A DNA stretch of 64,000 nucleotides from Neocallimastix lanati (nom. inval.) (GCA_016946835.1 JACVTC010000123.1:425001-489000); one strand, 5' to 3'; positions 32,205 to 46,341 are shown, numbered from the stretch's first letter. Notes: generated by a model not told the origin, from the letters alone. Made by a program: numbers and translations.

Positions 32205-35200
32205 TACATCTAAATAAGATTTATATTAAATAAATGTAACCCCTCTATTGTATTAATGATTTAATTTTTTTTTTTTTCATTTTCTTTCTTTTTTTCTTTC
32301 TTTCTTTTTTTTTTCTTTTTAATTAATTTTTAATAATTGGGTACTACTTTATATTTATTTATTATAATAAAAGAAAAAGAAAAGAGTAATTCTTTATGAA
32401 AAGAAAAATAAAAGAGATATATCATTTATTAATAAATCAAATGAGTTGATAAATTATTGAATCAATAAATTTAGTAATAAAAAAATTTCAGTAAATCGAT
32501 AAACAACAATCAACATATAAAAAAAATATGGTAGAATTAGTAGTTCATTAATCAAGAAATAATATGTTTTAAATTTTAATTAATAGTTATATATTAAGTG
32601 TTTAAATATTTATTAATAGTTTTAATCATATATAAATATTTAAAGATTTATAAATATAAAAAGGTCACATTAAGTTTAAAATATATTTTTTTTTCATATT
32701 TAATTGTATTTATTATCAATGTTATTCTCAAAACCTAAAATATTATGAATTAATTAAAATTTTCTTTATAAGGAAATTAATAAAAAAAAGTTTAATATTA
32801 ATAATAAAACTTTTTTGAATAAAAAAAAAAAAAAAATAACTATTTGATTATCATTTTTTATCATATATAAGATAAGATCTTGTTGCTACTTTTTTTTTTT
32901 TTTTTTTAATTTTATAAAATTCTATTTTCTTTATAATATGGTAATATGGCACAATATTTATTAATATTTAATTGGAATTTAATGTAACAAGAAATTAAAT
33001 CTTTAATTATAAAATATTCATATAATATTTATTTCAGCAATGCTTATTATATTTATTTCATCAAATATTATAAATTATAATTATAATATATTAATTATTC
33101 AACCTATTGATCAAATATTATCTAAATTATACCAATTATGGATAATTCATTTTTTTGTTAATATATATATGATAATTACTAATTAATTATTAATTATATT
33201 AAAACATTATTTATTATATTTTAAATATCGGAGTTTATTAATGAAAAAAAAAATTTTTTTTATAATTATAGATTGATATATTTTATATATATATATAAAT
33301 ATTTCATTTCTTTTTGTTTCTTATTCCCTTAATTTTTTTTTTATTTAATGTATTAAAAGCCTTAAACTAACGTTTAATGTACTTAAAAGATCTGATTATG
33401 ATTTATGAAATAATTAAAATAAAAATTTAATAAATGAAGGTTCAATTTATAATAATAAAAATTTTTAAAAATCAATAAAAATATTTAAAAAAAAAAATAT
33501 TTCGTGCATTGAAATAAATATTTTATTTAAAGAAAAAATAATATGCTTTATTTTCTTTATAAATAAATTTATTTATATTTACATTTAATTAGAATTCAGT
33601 AAATATTTCATTAATATTTTTTTTGTGAAAGAAAAAATTATTAATAAGTATTATTTAATTTTATTTGATCTTTTTTTTTTTTTTTTTTATTTTTATTTTT
33701 ATTTTTTTTTAATTTTAAAATTAATTGATATATTTAATTGATAATATATTAAATTTTCAAATATTTTTTAATTATTTTAATAATATAATAATAAAATACT
33801 AATATTTATTTATGAATTATATATAATATAATAAATATAATCAACAAGAAAAAAAATATATGTAAATGAATTTTATAGTCATACTATTAATAAAATATAA
33901 ATAATAAAATCTAATTTATGGCTTATAAGAATGATATAATTCAATTAGGCTTATTCAGTTATAGTTTATTTATTATATCATAATTATGTTTTTTTATTTC
34001 ATTTTATTCAAGATAAACTATCATAATACTAATTATCTAATTTTTTAATTTCTTTAAACCTAAGATTAAATTTTTAGTAAAAAAATTAGGAACTTTAGAA
34101 AATAAAGAATAAATTAATTGTAAATATTTTTCTAATTAAAAGATATAAAAGAAATTTATTATAATATTTATTATTAAACAATATGATGCATTTTGCAATT
34201 TCACATTTTTAAATGTGGCGCGTTACAATAAGTGGAGTTTTGATATAATAAAAAGTAAATAAATAAATAATAATTAAATAATATTAATAAAAATATAAAC
34301 TACTTAATTACTGTAAAGATATTTATAAAAATGTAATAGTAATTATAGTCATAAAATAATTAATTACTAATATTTAGTTATAAAGATATCTTTAAAATTC
34401 TTCATAATTTGAATAATTATGCAATTTAGCAAAATTATTTTATTAAATTTCATAATTATTCAAATTATTAAGAATTTTAATGATTTTCATCTGGTTATTA
34501 TTTTTTTTAATTATTGTATAAATGATCAATTATAGTATATATATTTTAATTATATATATTTTAAATTGATATTCAATTTTTTTTTTTCAAATTTTAATTA
34601 TGAATTTTTTTTTTTTTTTTATTTTTTATTTTTTTAATATAACTGATATATTATATATATAAAGTATTTATGAAAATATTTTTATTTTTAATGTTCAAAA
34701 AATAAAATAATTATTTAATTATTTAATTATTATTTTATTATATAACTAATTATTATTTATTTAATTATTATTATTCATTTAATTTTTTTTTATGAATAAA
34801 ACAATATTAACTATTCAGTTTTTGTTAATGTAATATAAAGTGCTTATAATTATGTTTTATTTTATTTTTTTTATCTTTTTTTTTTTTTTTATTTTTTTCT
34901 TTAACCATTTATATATTCTGAATTATTATCTATTCTTTATTAATTTATCTATTTATTTATATTGTATTAAAAATTATGGCTTAAATTAATATTTGGAAAC
35001 GCCACATTACGAGATTTAATACCTCCTTATTAACAATTGAAATTTAATATATTAATATTATAATATATGTCCAAATAGTAAATAATATATTCTTTTTTAA
35101 ATGTGCAATATTACTTTCAAAATATAATAATATATTAATGTTGACTAAAATTTATTTCAATATTTTTAATTTTACATAATAAATTTTATTTGTTATAATT

Positions 35201-36955
35201 GAACAAAAAAATAAAAAAAAAAAAAATAAAATTTAAAATTTTAAAACTAATTTTATTGGTTAAATTTTATATACTATATTGCTGTTAATTTTTAGATATA
35301 TTAATTTTTTAATCCAAATTATTTAATATATAAATTCATTATATTATATTTAAATGTCCTTAATAAATTATTATGTATTATATAATAAATAATAAAACTT
35401 TAATATTTTTTTAATATATATTTTTTTTTTTGTTCAACCTTGGGTTTTAAATTAAAAATACCTTTTTTGTACAAATGAAATAATTTATGAGACTAACTAT
35501 TATAATATATACTTTCTATATATTAATGAAATATTTAAACTTAATTAATATTTGAAATATTATTTTTTCTTTTTTAAAAATTATAAAGAAATTTAGATGA
35601 ATTCATGTTTTAAAGAGACTAAATAATTATTTTAATGTTAGCATATTAAGTATTGAATTATTATTTTTATTATTATGAATTATTATTGACTGATAAGTTT
35701 TATATTATTATATATACATTTAATGATTATTTTAACTATTTAAATAATTAATAGAACTTATTAATAAAGGTATTTAATTAATGATAGTATTAATAGAAAA
35801 TATTGATATATAGTTTTAATTTAAATGATAAATTTAATTATATTATAATACTATACGATAAATATAATATATATATATATATCAAAAAAATTATAATTAG
35901 TACAACGTATTTATTAATTTTAGTATATAATATACATAATATAGTATATTTTAAATTGAATATATTTTTTTCTTACAGAAACGAAAATTTCCAAAGTTAT
36001 ATATATGATAAATACACTTCTTATAGGAGATTATTTAATTATTTAATGATATATACCTTGAATATAATATATATGATTAATAATAAAATATCAAATTAAA
36101 TAAATATATAAATATATAATAATATAATAATATATAGAATAAAAAAAATTAACTAAAAATATTAAAAAGGCTTTTTTATTATAAATTTTGTTCAATAAAT
36201 AAATAAATAAATAAATAAGTAAATATATATAAAGTAAAATTATCCATGTGTAAAATGATAAAAAAAAATAAAATTTTAATAAAATTTTTTTTTAATAAAT
36301 AATTATATTGAATAATTATTAATTAAATAAATATTTATTGAATAAATATTAAATTTATCAATAAATAAATAGATAAGTAAATGAAAGAATAAATAAATTA
36401 AATTTGAAGTTGATATGCTTTAAATAATTGTCATTTTTTATTTATTTATTATTAATTTATAATTTTCTTTTATTTCTATTATTACAATTTTCAAAGGTTC
36501 ATGATTAGGATATTTATTTATGTGTTGGTAAAAAAAATATTTTAATCGGATTTTACATATTTTTATAATCAATTATTAATTTAAATAAATAAATTATATT
36601 TGAATATCACTTTATATTTTGAATTTTTATGTTATATATAATATATAAAAGCATATATAATTCAATATATGATATATATAATATATCTATATATAATATT
36701 AAAAATTTAAAAATAATAATATATATAATAAAAAAAAAAAAAAAAGCTTTCTAATGCTAATTAATTAATACTATATATTGCATTATATTTATAAATCTTA
36801 TATAAATATAAAATTTCCTATGATATATTAAAAATTGCAATAAATATAACTATTTCAAATTAAATTAAAATCAATTATAACTTTAAAAGTTTAAAAGGGA
36901 TTTTAAAAAATTGAATACTATTTAATTTGTACATTTATATATTTTGTATTAGAAC

Positions 36956-36998
<43 letters not shown>

Positions 36999-38763
36999 GA
37001 CATATTCTAAAGAGTAATGTAAATAAAAAAGAAATCCAACTAATTAAAAGTGAAATTGTATATTATATAATAATGGAAATAAAAATAGTTTTAATAATTT
37101 TCATAGAAAGAAAAAAAGTTCATTTTTAATAATTTTTTATTTAATTTTTTTTTTCTTTACTACTACACATCATTAAATTATTTTTATTTATAATTAATAT
37201 ATACCTATGTTTTGTAAGCTTTATGTTGTTTTAATTAAACATATAGAGTAATATTCATTATCATAAATTAAATTATAATTAAATAATATATACTGTAATA
37301 TATTATTTAATTTATTTAATAAATTCATTAGGTTATTAATTTTAAATTATTAAAATTAAGCTTCATATATATCATTATATATAGGTTATATATATATATA
37401 ATATCTACAATGTAATGTAATTATATTTATTATTATATTATTAAACTATATATTATTGACTTTTTTTTTTTAAATTTTTTTTTTTAAAATTTTTTTAAAA
37501 AAAAATAGTATATATATTATTAATTTTTATTATTTAAATTTAAGGATTTTTTATATTATTTTAATTTTTTCTACTTCTTCATTTTGTATTGTATATTGAG
37601 AAAGTGATTTTATTATTATTTTTAAAAATCTTAATAAAAAAATAAAAAAGTTATATATTAAAATAAATCAATTAATATTTATAATATTAGTAAAATTTTA
37701 TTTCAAAAAAATTTTATTAAAAAAATAATAGTAAAATGAAGTAAATTCTGTATTTGCTATATGTACACCGGTAAAGGAACTATACATATTCAAATAGAAA
37801 AATAAAATTATAAAATAAATAAATAAAATTGAAACTATAATATTAATAAATAATAAAATTTAAACAAAGTAACGGTTACACGTATATAACGAATATTAAC
37901 AATAGTAGTTCAAAAAAAAAAAAAAAGAAAAAACAAGCAACAATGAGAAATAGAAATGACAAATAATAAATAACATCATAATAAATATATATATATATAA
38001 ACAAGGTTAATAAAAAGAAAAAATACAAAGTATAAAAAAAAAAAATCGAAAGGAAATTAAGAAAATTTATTCTTTTTCTATTTATTTGATATTAGTTTTA
38101 AAACTTTTATAAACAATTATCTTTATAAAATTTAAATAAAAATTACAAGTTTTTTATATATATTTCCATGTAATAAGTATTTTTATTTAAATTAAAAGGT
38201 TTTTATAATTATTTTAATTTGCACATATTATTATTATATTATTATATATATATATATATATACATAAACAAAAACAAAACCAAACAAAAAAGATAAATAA
38301 GATAAATAAATAAAAACAAAAAATAAAAAAAAAAAAAAAAAAAAAACGGTAAATAGAAAAGAAGTAGTCCACATACTATAATAATAAGAATAACTGGAAG
38401 TGATAAAATTAAAGAAAATACTCATAGTTAATGTATAAAGTCATTTAATATTAATTATTTATTTATATTATAATATTAAAAGAATAATATATAGATATTA
38501 TCGAAATTTATACAAAGTAATAGCAAAAAAAAATAATTTATATGAGCTAACAATTAATAAAATGAAATAAATAAAATTTGTATTAATAATTTAAAATAGT
38601 AAAATAAATAAGAAAATAAATTTAAATTTTAAAAACAATTTAACAATTTTTAAATAGATATTAATATAATTATTTAATTTAATTTATATATATATATATT
38701 GTAATAAATTCTAGTAAATAATCAAATTTTAAAAATAATATACCATTATTAAAGTAATCGAAA
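31450..38763. other. A/T-rich spacer, no supported gene
   Basis: Over 7 kb of A/T sequence with a 60-nt T run (32138-32197), AT tracts and short arrays. The open frame 35803-36099 (98 codons) is Ile/Tyr/Asn-rich with no recognisable domain and is best taken as chance. No RNA gene found. Confidence 0.55.
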
Positions 38764-41700
38764 ATGCAGAATATTAAAGAAAAACCCCTTGAAAAGAATG
38801 AAAAAAATTCACATTCAAAGGATAAAAAACAAAATAATGTATGTACTAATTTTATCATTATAAAAATTAAGAAGGTAGTAATGATAATAACATTAATATA
38901 TATATGTTTGTAATGTATAGGAATCATTTGCCAACATTTTAAAGTCCGATATATCTGATTCTTTTGAGGGATCTAATAGCTTCATGTCAGTAAAGGCTAT
39001 TGGCGTTCGAATGGCCAAACTTCAACATAAATTAAAATATACAAATGTATTAGCTCCTTCTCTAAAAGATCTTCCAGATTATTGCCCTTCAAGTAAAAAA
39101 TCATATTTTATTTTTAATATAAAATTAAAAATTATTGATTATTTGATGATTAATTAATATATTATATATATATAAATTATAAACTATTAACTATAAAATG
39201 CAAAAAAAAAAAAAAAATTGTTTTATTGAAGATCCAACATATTCTTTTAAATTAGATACAAACAAGAATAATATTCATAAATGTGATATAAATACAAAAC
39301 CCTCAACTTCATCATCAGATAATCAAATAATATTTGAAAACTATACTAATAAATCAATAAATATTACAAATAACAATAAAAATAAAGGTAATGGTAAAAA
39401 AAGAAAGGGTGATAATGTTAAAAAAACTACAAAGAAATCAAAGAAATTAAAAAAAGGTAAGAAAAAATTATTCAAAATTATATATTATATATAATAAAAA
39501 TAATTAGTATTTAGTTTTTTTTTTTTTTTTTTTTTTTTTTTGAATAACAGAGTATTTTTTAATTTTAATATATTATTTATTATTAAAATAAATTATATCT
39601 AAATTTAATTAATACTTTATGTGCTTAATATAATTTGATTTATAATTTTTATTGAAATAAATTAGAAAAAAATTTTTTATAATTTTATATATTTAAAATT
39701 TAATATATAAATATTTTTATGATATTTTTTTTTTTTTTTTTTTTTTTTATATTTGAAATAGAATCCTTATCAAATAAAACTGTATTAAAAACAAATAATG
39801 AAAAACAAACAAAAGAAAGTAAAGAAAGTAATAATATTATTAATCCAGAAATAAAAACTTTAACAAATTCAACTGAAAGAATAAATATAATAAAAAATGA
39901 AGATGAAGCTTTAAGTTCGTCAACTATCGATTCAAAAATGTCTAATAGATTACCTGAACAAGAGTTGAAGAATTTTTCAGCATTTGTTGATAATTCAATT
40001 TATAAAAGGAAAGAGGATGATCAAGAATTAATTCTAAATAAAAAAGAAATTAAACATAAAAAAATAAAATTATCTTTTGAAAATAATATGACTGAAAATA
40101 TCATTAATACAACAACAAATATATCTAATCAAGCAATTGCTTCTAATGAAAGCATAAATAAAACTAATTTAAATAATTCTCTTCAAATGAATGCAATTCA
40201 AAATTCAATTAATAATAGTAATATTATGGTATCTCCTGTTTTGTTTAACAAAGGTGTAACTCTTTTTAATACTAGTATTTATAATGTTAATATTAATAAT
40301 AAACAAAATTCATTATCATGTGTTGGTTCAATATATAAAAATAATAAAAATACAAATATAACTAATAATATCGTAAATGATAATGTATTAAATAAAATTT
40401 ATACAAAAAAATCAAAAATTCAACAACCTCAAATTAAATCTCAATCGACACCACTTTCAACAAGTGCAACCTATCTGACTAGAAATATTGTTAGCCCTCA
40501 ATCCTATCCTCAGGGCTACAATTGTAAATATAAAGGTGATTTATATCAGGTAAAGTCACAACCCTCAACTCAATTATTAACACAACAGCTTTCATCTATT
40601 AATCAATCTTCTCCCCAATCTCAAAATGCATTATGTATTAGAGAAGGATATATTAAGCAACAGCAACAACAATTTGAAAGTCAAAAAATTAATAGATTAT
40701 TACAAACACGTAGACATCAGTATCTTTATGTTAATAATGGTTCTCAACGCTATGGTAGTTATCCGGCACCATCATCTCAGCAACAATATTATTATCATCA
40801 AACTAAATCGTCATCTTATCCAGGTATTGCTAAAACAAATTTAATGTCAAGTCTTAGTCCGACAGAAATGAAAGTAAACCCTACTTTAATAAACACAGCT
40901 AGTAGTACAATAAATACTTCGAAATCTAATAATTTTAGTCAAAAACAATATCCTAAACAAACAACATTAAAAAATTTTGTAAATCTTCCAATGAGTAATA
41001 ATAGTCCATTGACTATGAATTCCATAAATTACATGTCTACATCATCTTTATCTCCTCTTAATTTAAGTACAACTAGTATTAATACAAATGCAAATGAAAG
41101 AAATTTCCCATTAATTAGTCCTGTATTACAAAACAGAGCTGTTCTTTATCCAAAAACTGTAGTTCAAAGTCCAAATGAAAAGAATATTGTTGCATCTACA
41201 AGAATTAATTCTACACCAATACTTTCTTCTCAAGGACATGATATTAATAATAATGATATTGTTAATAATAGTAATACAATGTACCAAAGTTCTAATACTA
41301 TTATTTCACAGGGTAGTGAATCACTTTCTTCATTAGAAAAAACATCATTAAAAGATAATAAAATAAGTCAAAATCCAAGTATTAACTATAATAGTATGAT
41401 AGTTAATAACGATACAAGTAATAATAATAATTTAATGTTAGCAGAAAATAATTATGTAAAAATTGTTGAAGATGAAGCTACTAATAATACGATGGTTGAT
41501 AGAAACATTTTAACTTTTTCAAATAATGCCTTTGAATCATTAAATGAAAGTTCTACTTTAAATAATCATATAGAAAATAGTCAAATTGTAAGTGATGATG
41601 GGGCCGGTTTAAAAAATGCTACCACAAGTTCTTCAATAATTTCTAAAGCATTTTGTGAAGATAATACAAATTTATTAGAAGTTTCGGAATCGCTATTACT

Positions 41701-42888
41701 TACCGGAAAAGCATTAAAGGTTGAAGAAGGTAGTAGTAATAGTACTCTAGTTAATCAAGGTATATATTAATTATACATTTAATTTAATTAATTTTTTTTT
41801 TTTTAATATATAATAAATTTTTTAAAAAAAATAAAAATATTTTATTTATTTAAAAAATTTAATGTTATTATTATTACAAAATTATTATTAATATCAATAT
41901 TAATAATAATATTATTATTATTATTGTTTTTATTAATAATTTTATATTTACTTTTATTTGATAGGAAATGAATTAAACTCGAATTCAGATATTAATCTTT
42001 CTATGGTTGATAATGAAAAAACAATTAATAATGAAGTTACATTGTTATCGTCAACTCCATATCTTAATAATAAAGATACTCTAAGTTCCATATATACTCC
42101 GTCCTTGAGTACAAAGGATAATTTTAATGAAAATCCAAATATTTTATATGGTAAATATATTTAAAAGTATATTATAATATTAATAAAATATGTATGTAGA
42201 TATGTATGTATGTATGAAATGTTTTATATTAAAAAAGAGTCAAAAATGATTGTTGTGGTTGATATATATAATAATTAATTTATTTATAATAAATATTTAT
42301 ATTATAAAATAAATTCTAATAAAATTTATATATAAATATATTATAATATATTAAGAAAATATTACACCACCCTTTTCAACAAAAGTTTCACCATTAATTT
42401 TAACAAAAAGTGAATTATCATCAGATGAATTAACTAATTCCTTAAACAAAATTAAATCTAGTTCAATAAATGAATATATTAATTCACCATATATTGTTAG
42501 TTCTGTACCATCTAATACAAGTATATCTTTAATAGAAGATGATAAAGAAATTTTAAAAGAAAAAAATTATTCAATTACTCTTGGTGATAATAATGAATTA
42601 ATACAGTCTGGGAATTTGAATGGTGTTTCAACATCAGATCCTACTCCTTTAGAATTACTTAATCTTAATAATTCATCTCAAAATGAAGCTATCGGAGGAA
42701 TATCATCTGCTACAACACACCCAACCATTTTTAAACAGAATGGAAATGAATTTTATACTATACCATTAACTATGGATGGCACTGGGTTACCATCAGTAAC
42801 AACTATTCAAAGTCCACAATATAAATCAACTGAAACATTACCATTAACACCAATATCGTCACGTTCTATATCATCATCTTATTCTTAA
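38764..42888 (+). CDS. Large Asn/Ser-rich protein of unknown function
   Basis: Six exons, 38764-38838, 38921-39092, 39232-39456, 39762-41759, 41965-42150 and 42356-42888, join in frame to 1062 residues. The only part that looks folded is near the N-terminus (about 26-85): SVKAIGVRMAKLQHKLKYTN then LAPSLKDLPDYCPS. Residues about 135-157 form a Lys-rich cluster (KKRKGDNVKKTTKKSKKLKK) that could be a nuclear localisation signal. The rest is low complexity, rich in Asn, Ser, Thr and Gln, with a QQQQQ run near 345, many SP/TP sites and YPQGYN-like aromatic-Gln patches. No enzyme motif, signal peptide or membrane segment. A nuclear or RNA-granule scaffold would fit, but that is inference. Introns start gtatgt, gtaaaa, gtaaga, gtatat and gtaaat. 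Confidence 0.8.
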
Positions 42889-43165
42889 AATAATATATAT
42901 ATATATATATATATATTGTTATTTATTATTTAACATGAAGATCTTTTTTTTTTTATATTTAATTATTTATTTTTTTTTTTAAATATATATATATATATAT
43001 TTATTAATTAATGTATGTTAATAGTTTAATCTATATTCTTATGAAATAAAAATAATATACAATAGTTTTAATTTTTAATGATTTAAAAATTTTTAATTTA
43101 TTAAAATAGTATAATATTAATTAATATATATAATACTATTTATGTGATATAGTATATATATATAA

Positions 43166-43198
<33 letters not shown>

Positions 43199-43760
43199 AT
43201 TTTTAATATTTATTATTATTATTATATATATATATATTTTTTTATAAACAGATACTAAATCTTAACAATAACCAATACTAATAACTAATACTTATGTATA
43301 TATAAAATATAATGGATATATAAAATAATAATAATTAAAATAATAATATGAATTTTTTTTTTTTAATCTAATATAATCTAATATATCTTTAAATATTTAT
43401 TTTAATTTTTACTAAAATAATGTATTTTAAAACTAGCATTGTACTATATGTTAAAAAAAAATTTTTTTTCTTTTTATTATTTTTTATTATTAGATAGTTT
43501 ATCAAGATAATTTTAAATAAAAATAATTAATATAAATATTAATAATTATATAAAGTAAATATTATATAAATCTTAAATATTAAATAATAATAAAAATAAT
43601 AACACAATAATAAATAATACAAATTGATATAAAAAATAATCATGAATATAAATAAATTATATTAATATATATATATATATATATATAAAAAAAGAATAAA
43701 GAATATTATTAAAAAAATATCAAAAAGTGAAATGAAAATTTAATTCAACTTTTAATTTAA
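42889..43760. other. A/T-rich spacer
   Basis: TA tracts, T runs (43166-43190) and A/T microsatellites only. Confidence 0.6.
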
Positions 43761-43870
43761 AGATTTTTTAATATTAAAAAATCTTTATTCCCTTCAGGGA
43801 CGTATCACCTTATATGGGGTTCACTGAGAGAATACCATCTTAATTTTCGTGGCATCAAGGGTTGATGGTA
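43761..43870. ncRNA. Compact structured island, candidate non-coding RNA
   Basis: A 24-bp perfect palindrome, agattttttaat and its inverse (43761-43784), is followed by about 80 bp of markedly higher G+C. That part holds the hairpin TCCC-ttca-GGGA (about 43789-43800), the hairpin CATCAA-ggg-TTGATG (about 43853-43867), which competes with a TACCATC/GATGGTA stem, and an outer GTAT/ATAC pair. Neither strand has a useful open frame. I do not recognise U1-U6, U3, SRP, RNase P or a tRNA. It could equally be the end of a mobile element. Strand unknown. Confidence 0.3.
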
Positions 43871-43964
43871 AAAAATCAAAATATTGTATAATGAATATTT
43901 TTGATACAATTGGTTATTGTAATTGTTTATCTTAATATACTATTGATATTTAACATCCTTTATA

Positions 43965-44015
<51 letters not shown>

Positions 44016-44344
44016 TAATAATTATTAATAAAATTTTATTTTATTAATAATTATATGATTAAATATTTATAGAGTCAATTGAGAACTATAAAAAATCAAA
44101 ACTTAATTTTGTACAAAATTTTTACAATTAAAACTATTAACTAGCAATTTAATTTTTTTTTTATTATGCTGTAAATCCTAGTGAAATAAATACAAATAAA
44201 AATATCTCGAAAAAAAAGACCACAATAAAGATTTTATTTTTATATTTTAATTTTAATTTATTATTTTTTTGTTATATTTATTAATTTTTTTATTTTATTT
44301 TATAATAATTTTTTTTATCAATATAGCTTAGTTTTTATTTTAAA
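43871..44344. other. A/T-rich spacer
   Basis: T run, A run and A/T repeats; nothing coding seen. Confidence 0.5.
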
Positions 44345-44912
44345 ATGTTTATACGTAGAGGTCTGAAAAGTTTGGTTCTGGCCATGAAAAAATTGCTTTA
44401 ATTTTCATTCATAACTTTGAATTTTGGATTGAAAATATATTATGAGACTTCTTAAATTAAAAAAAAAATCAAAATTTAATGAAATTATTCATGGAATTGT
44501 TAAAAAACACTGTTCATCTTTAGAGTTAGCTATATTAACATGAAGGATTATATGAAAGTCATATTTATTATTACTAAATAATTTTCTATTAATAGAATAA
44601 ATTTGAATATTACTCCAAGGATTTGCACATTTAACAGTATTAATTATAATAGAATCAGGCATTATTCTGAATCCACAATTCCTATCTCCGATAGTCTTCT
44701 GTTTACTAATCCCTTCTCAATTATTCAATTTTTTAACCTTTGTATTAACTGGAACATTAATGGTTGGAACTCTGAAAAATGTGACAGACTTAACTCATTT
44801 TAATTCAATATTTAATCCTATTTGTATTTGTCGTTCGTCAAGATGTCGGTAATAGTTCATTCTAGAATTTTTTCTTTAAATCCTATCCATTTTTCAATCA
44901 TTATTGAACAGT
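44345..44912 (-). pseudogene. Decayed coding fragment, stops almost all TGA
   Basis: One minus-strand frame can be followed for about 190 codons from 44912 to 44345. Pieces include RMNYYRHLDERQIQIGLNIE, VKSVTFFRVPTINVPVNTK, IGDRNCGFRIMPDSIIIN and KYDFHIILHVNIANSKDEQC. The interruptions are TGA codons (for example after ELK, LNN, LTIP and SYE), where Trp would read well, plus one TAA. No frameshift is needed. No family is recognised. The plus-strand frame at 44603-44803 is its antisense shadow. It looks like a dead gene whose Trp codons became TGA, or sequence from a source where TGA means Trp. Confidence 0.5.
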
Positions 44913-45076
44913 ACTGAGACATATAAACTTAAAAATCTCTGGTATGTATGGCCTTTATATTGGTATCCACAATTCCTGGTAATTCACTAATGATAATTTA
45001 GAATATAAATATACTCTCAGTAAATATAGTTTCTTTTTGGTGGTGTTAGAAGACAAAAGCATTGAAATATGATAAT

Positions 45077-45660
45077 AACATGAGCAAAAATAATATTTTA
45101 AAAGAAGACAAAAATTTAATTGAAATTGACAAAGAAAAAAGAAATAATAGTAAATTGAACGATAAAAAATTTAAATGAGAGTAATAATGTAAAGGGGAAT
45201 TTAATTGAAAATAATAATTTTATTGAAAATAATAGTATAAAAGAAGAAAACAATAACTTATCAGAAGATAACAATAACTTATCAGAAGATAACATGTCAA
45301 TTGAAAATAATGAAATTGAAGAAGATTATTTTAATGAAAATATTAATTCAATTGAAATTAATAATTCAAATGGAATTAACATTTTACTCAAAAATAATTA
45401 AGATATTAACAATAATAAAATTAATAATTTAAAAGAAAATGCAATTTTAAAAGAAAATATAAATAAAAATAATAATAATTTTCAGAAAAATATTAATATT
45501 CTTGTTAATAATATAAATTTTACTGATAATATAAAATTGACAAACGAAAATGAAACAGACTTAAGAGATAAAAAGCTTATAATTGATTCTGGTGTTGTAA
45601 ATGTTCTTCCTATTAAAAAATATAGGCAAAGAAAAATTCATTGAAAATGAAGAAAATTTC
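45077..45660 (+). pseudogene. Asn/Glu-rich decayed gene fragment
   Basis: The plus strand reads NNMSKNNILKEDKNLIEI from about 45077, shifts frame in an A run near 45160, then continues with a direct repeat NNLSEDNNNLSEDN and NEIEEDYFNENINSIEINNS. A TAA follows LLKNN at about 45400, and the same frame goes on to KLIIDSGVVNVLPIKKYRQR before a second frameshift. One indel and one stop in nearly 200 codons suggest a recently dead gene, or a spliced gene whose introns I could not place. Low complexity; function unknown. Confidence 0.45.
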
Positions 45661-45696
45661 AATTTTGATGATGGTGAAAAAAGTTTTAATAATAAT

Positions 45697-45740
<44 letters not shown>

Positions 45741-46064
45741 TTAAACCGAAAATTCCTAAAATGCTAATAGTCAAAATAAAATCATCAAAACCTAGTTCAT
45801 CAAATATAAAATAAATAATAGAATTCTCCATTTTTCTTTAAATTAACATTTTATATTATTCGTCATTTATTTATTTATTTTTTATTATTTTTTATTATTT
45901 TTTTTTAAATACTATATATTTTATAGTACTTAATTTTAATTACTTAATTTAGAATTTTTAGAATTATCCATTTATATTGTAATTTTTTTTATATGTTTTG
46001 TAAAATATATAATTTGATAATTAGTATTGATTTTCTAATATATAAATATATACATTTCTAATTT

Positions 46065-46095
<31 letters not shown>

Positions 46096-46159
46096 ATTTA
46101 AAGTTTTGAATATTTTTATTTTCTTTGTGAGGTTATTTATAACATTTGTATTGGTGAAA

Positions 46160-46190
<31 letters not shown>

Positions 46191-46341
46191 AGAAAAGAAA
46201 AGAAAAGATTTTATTTTTTTTTTATTATATTTTTTATTTTTTTATTTTTTTTTTATTTTTATTTTTTGAGTATAATTTCATTAATATAATTGATAGAAAA
46301 TATTAATAATATATATTTATATTATATTTAGTATATAATAT
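45661..46341. other. A/T-rich spacer
   Basis: Poly(T) (45702-45735, 46068-46094) and poly(A) (46161-46183) tracts, no gene. Confidence 0.55.

Noticed and set aside
34205-35020. Inverted aatgtggcg pair as ends of a small transposon
   Set aside because: Only about 9 bp match, with no duplication of flanking sequence or internal coding.
35803-36099. 98-codon plus-strand frame
   Set aside because: Composition is that of translated A/T spacer, no domain and no splice-linked neighbours.
43800-43870. TPP riboswitch, because of the string ggttcactgagagaatacc
   Set aside because: The CUGAGA...ACC part is suggestive, but the downstream CCUGAUCUGG-type element and the P3 stem are missing.
43761-43870. 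Spliceosomal snRNA, SRP RNA, U3 or hammerhead ribozyme
   Set aside because: None of their invariant motifs is present on either strand.
44603-44803. 66-codon plus-strand frame
   Set aside because: Antisense of the longer, more natural minus-strand frame at 44912-44345.
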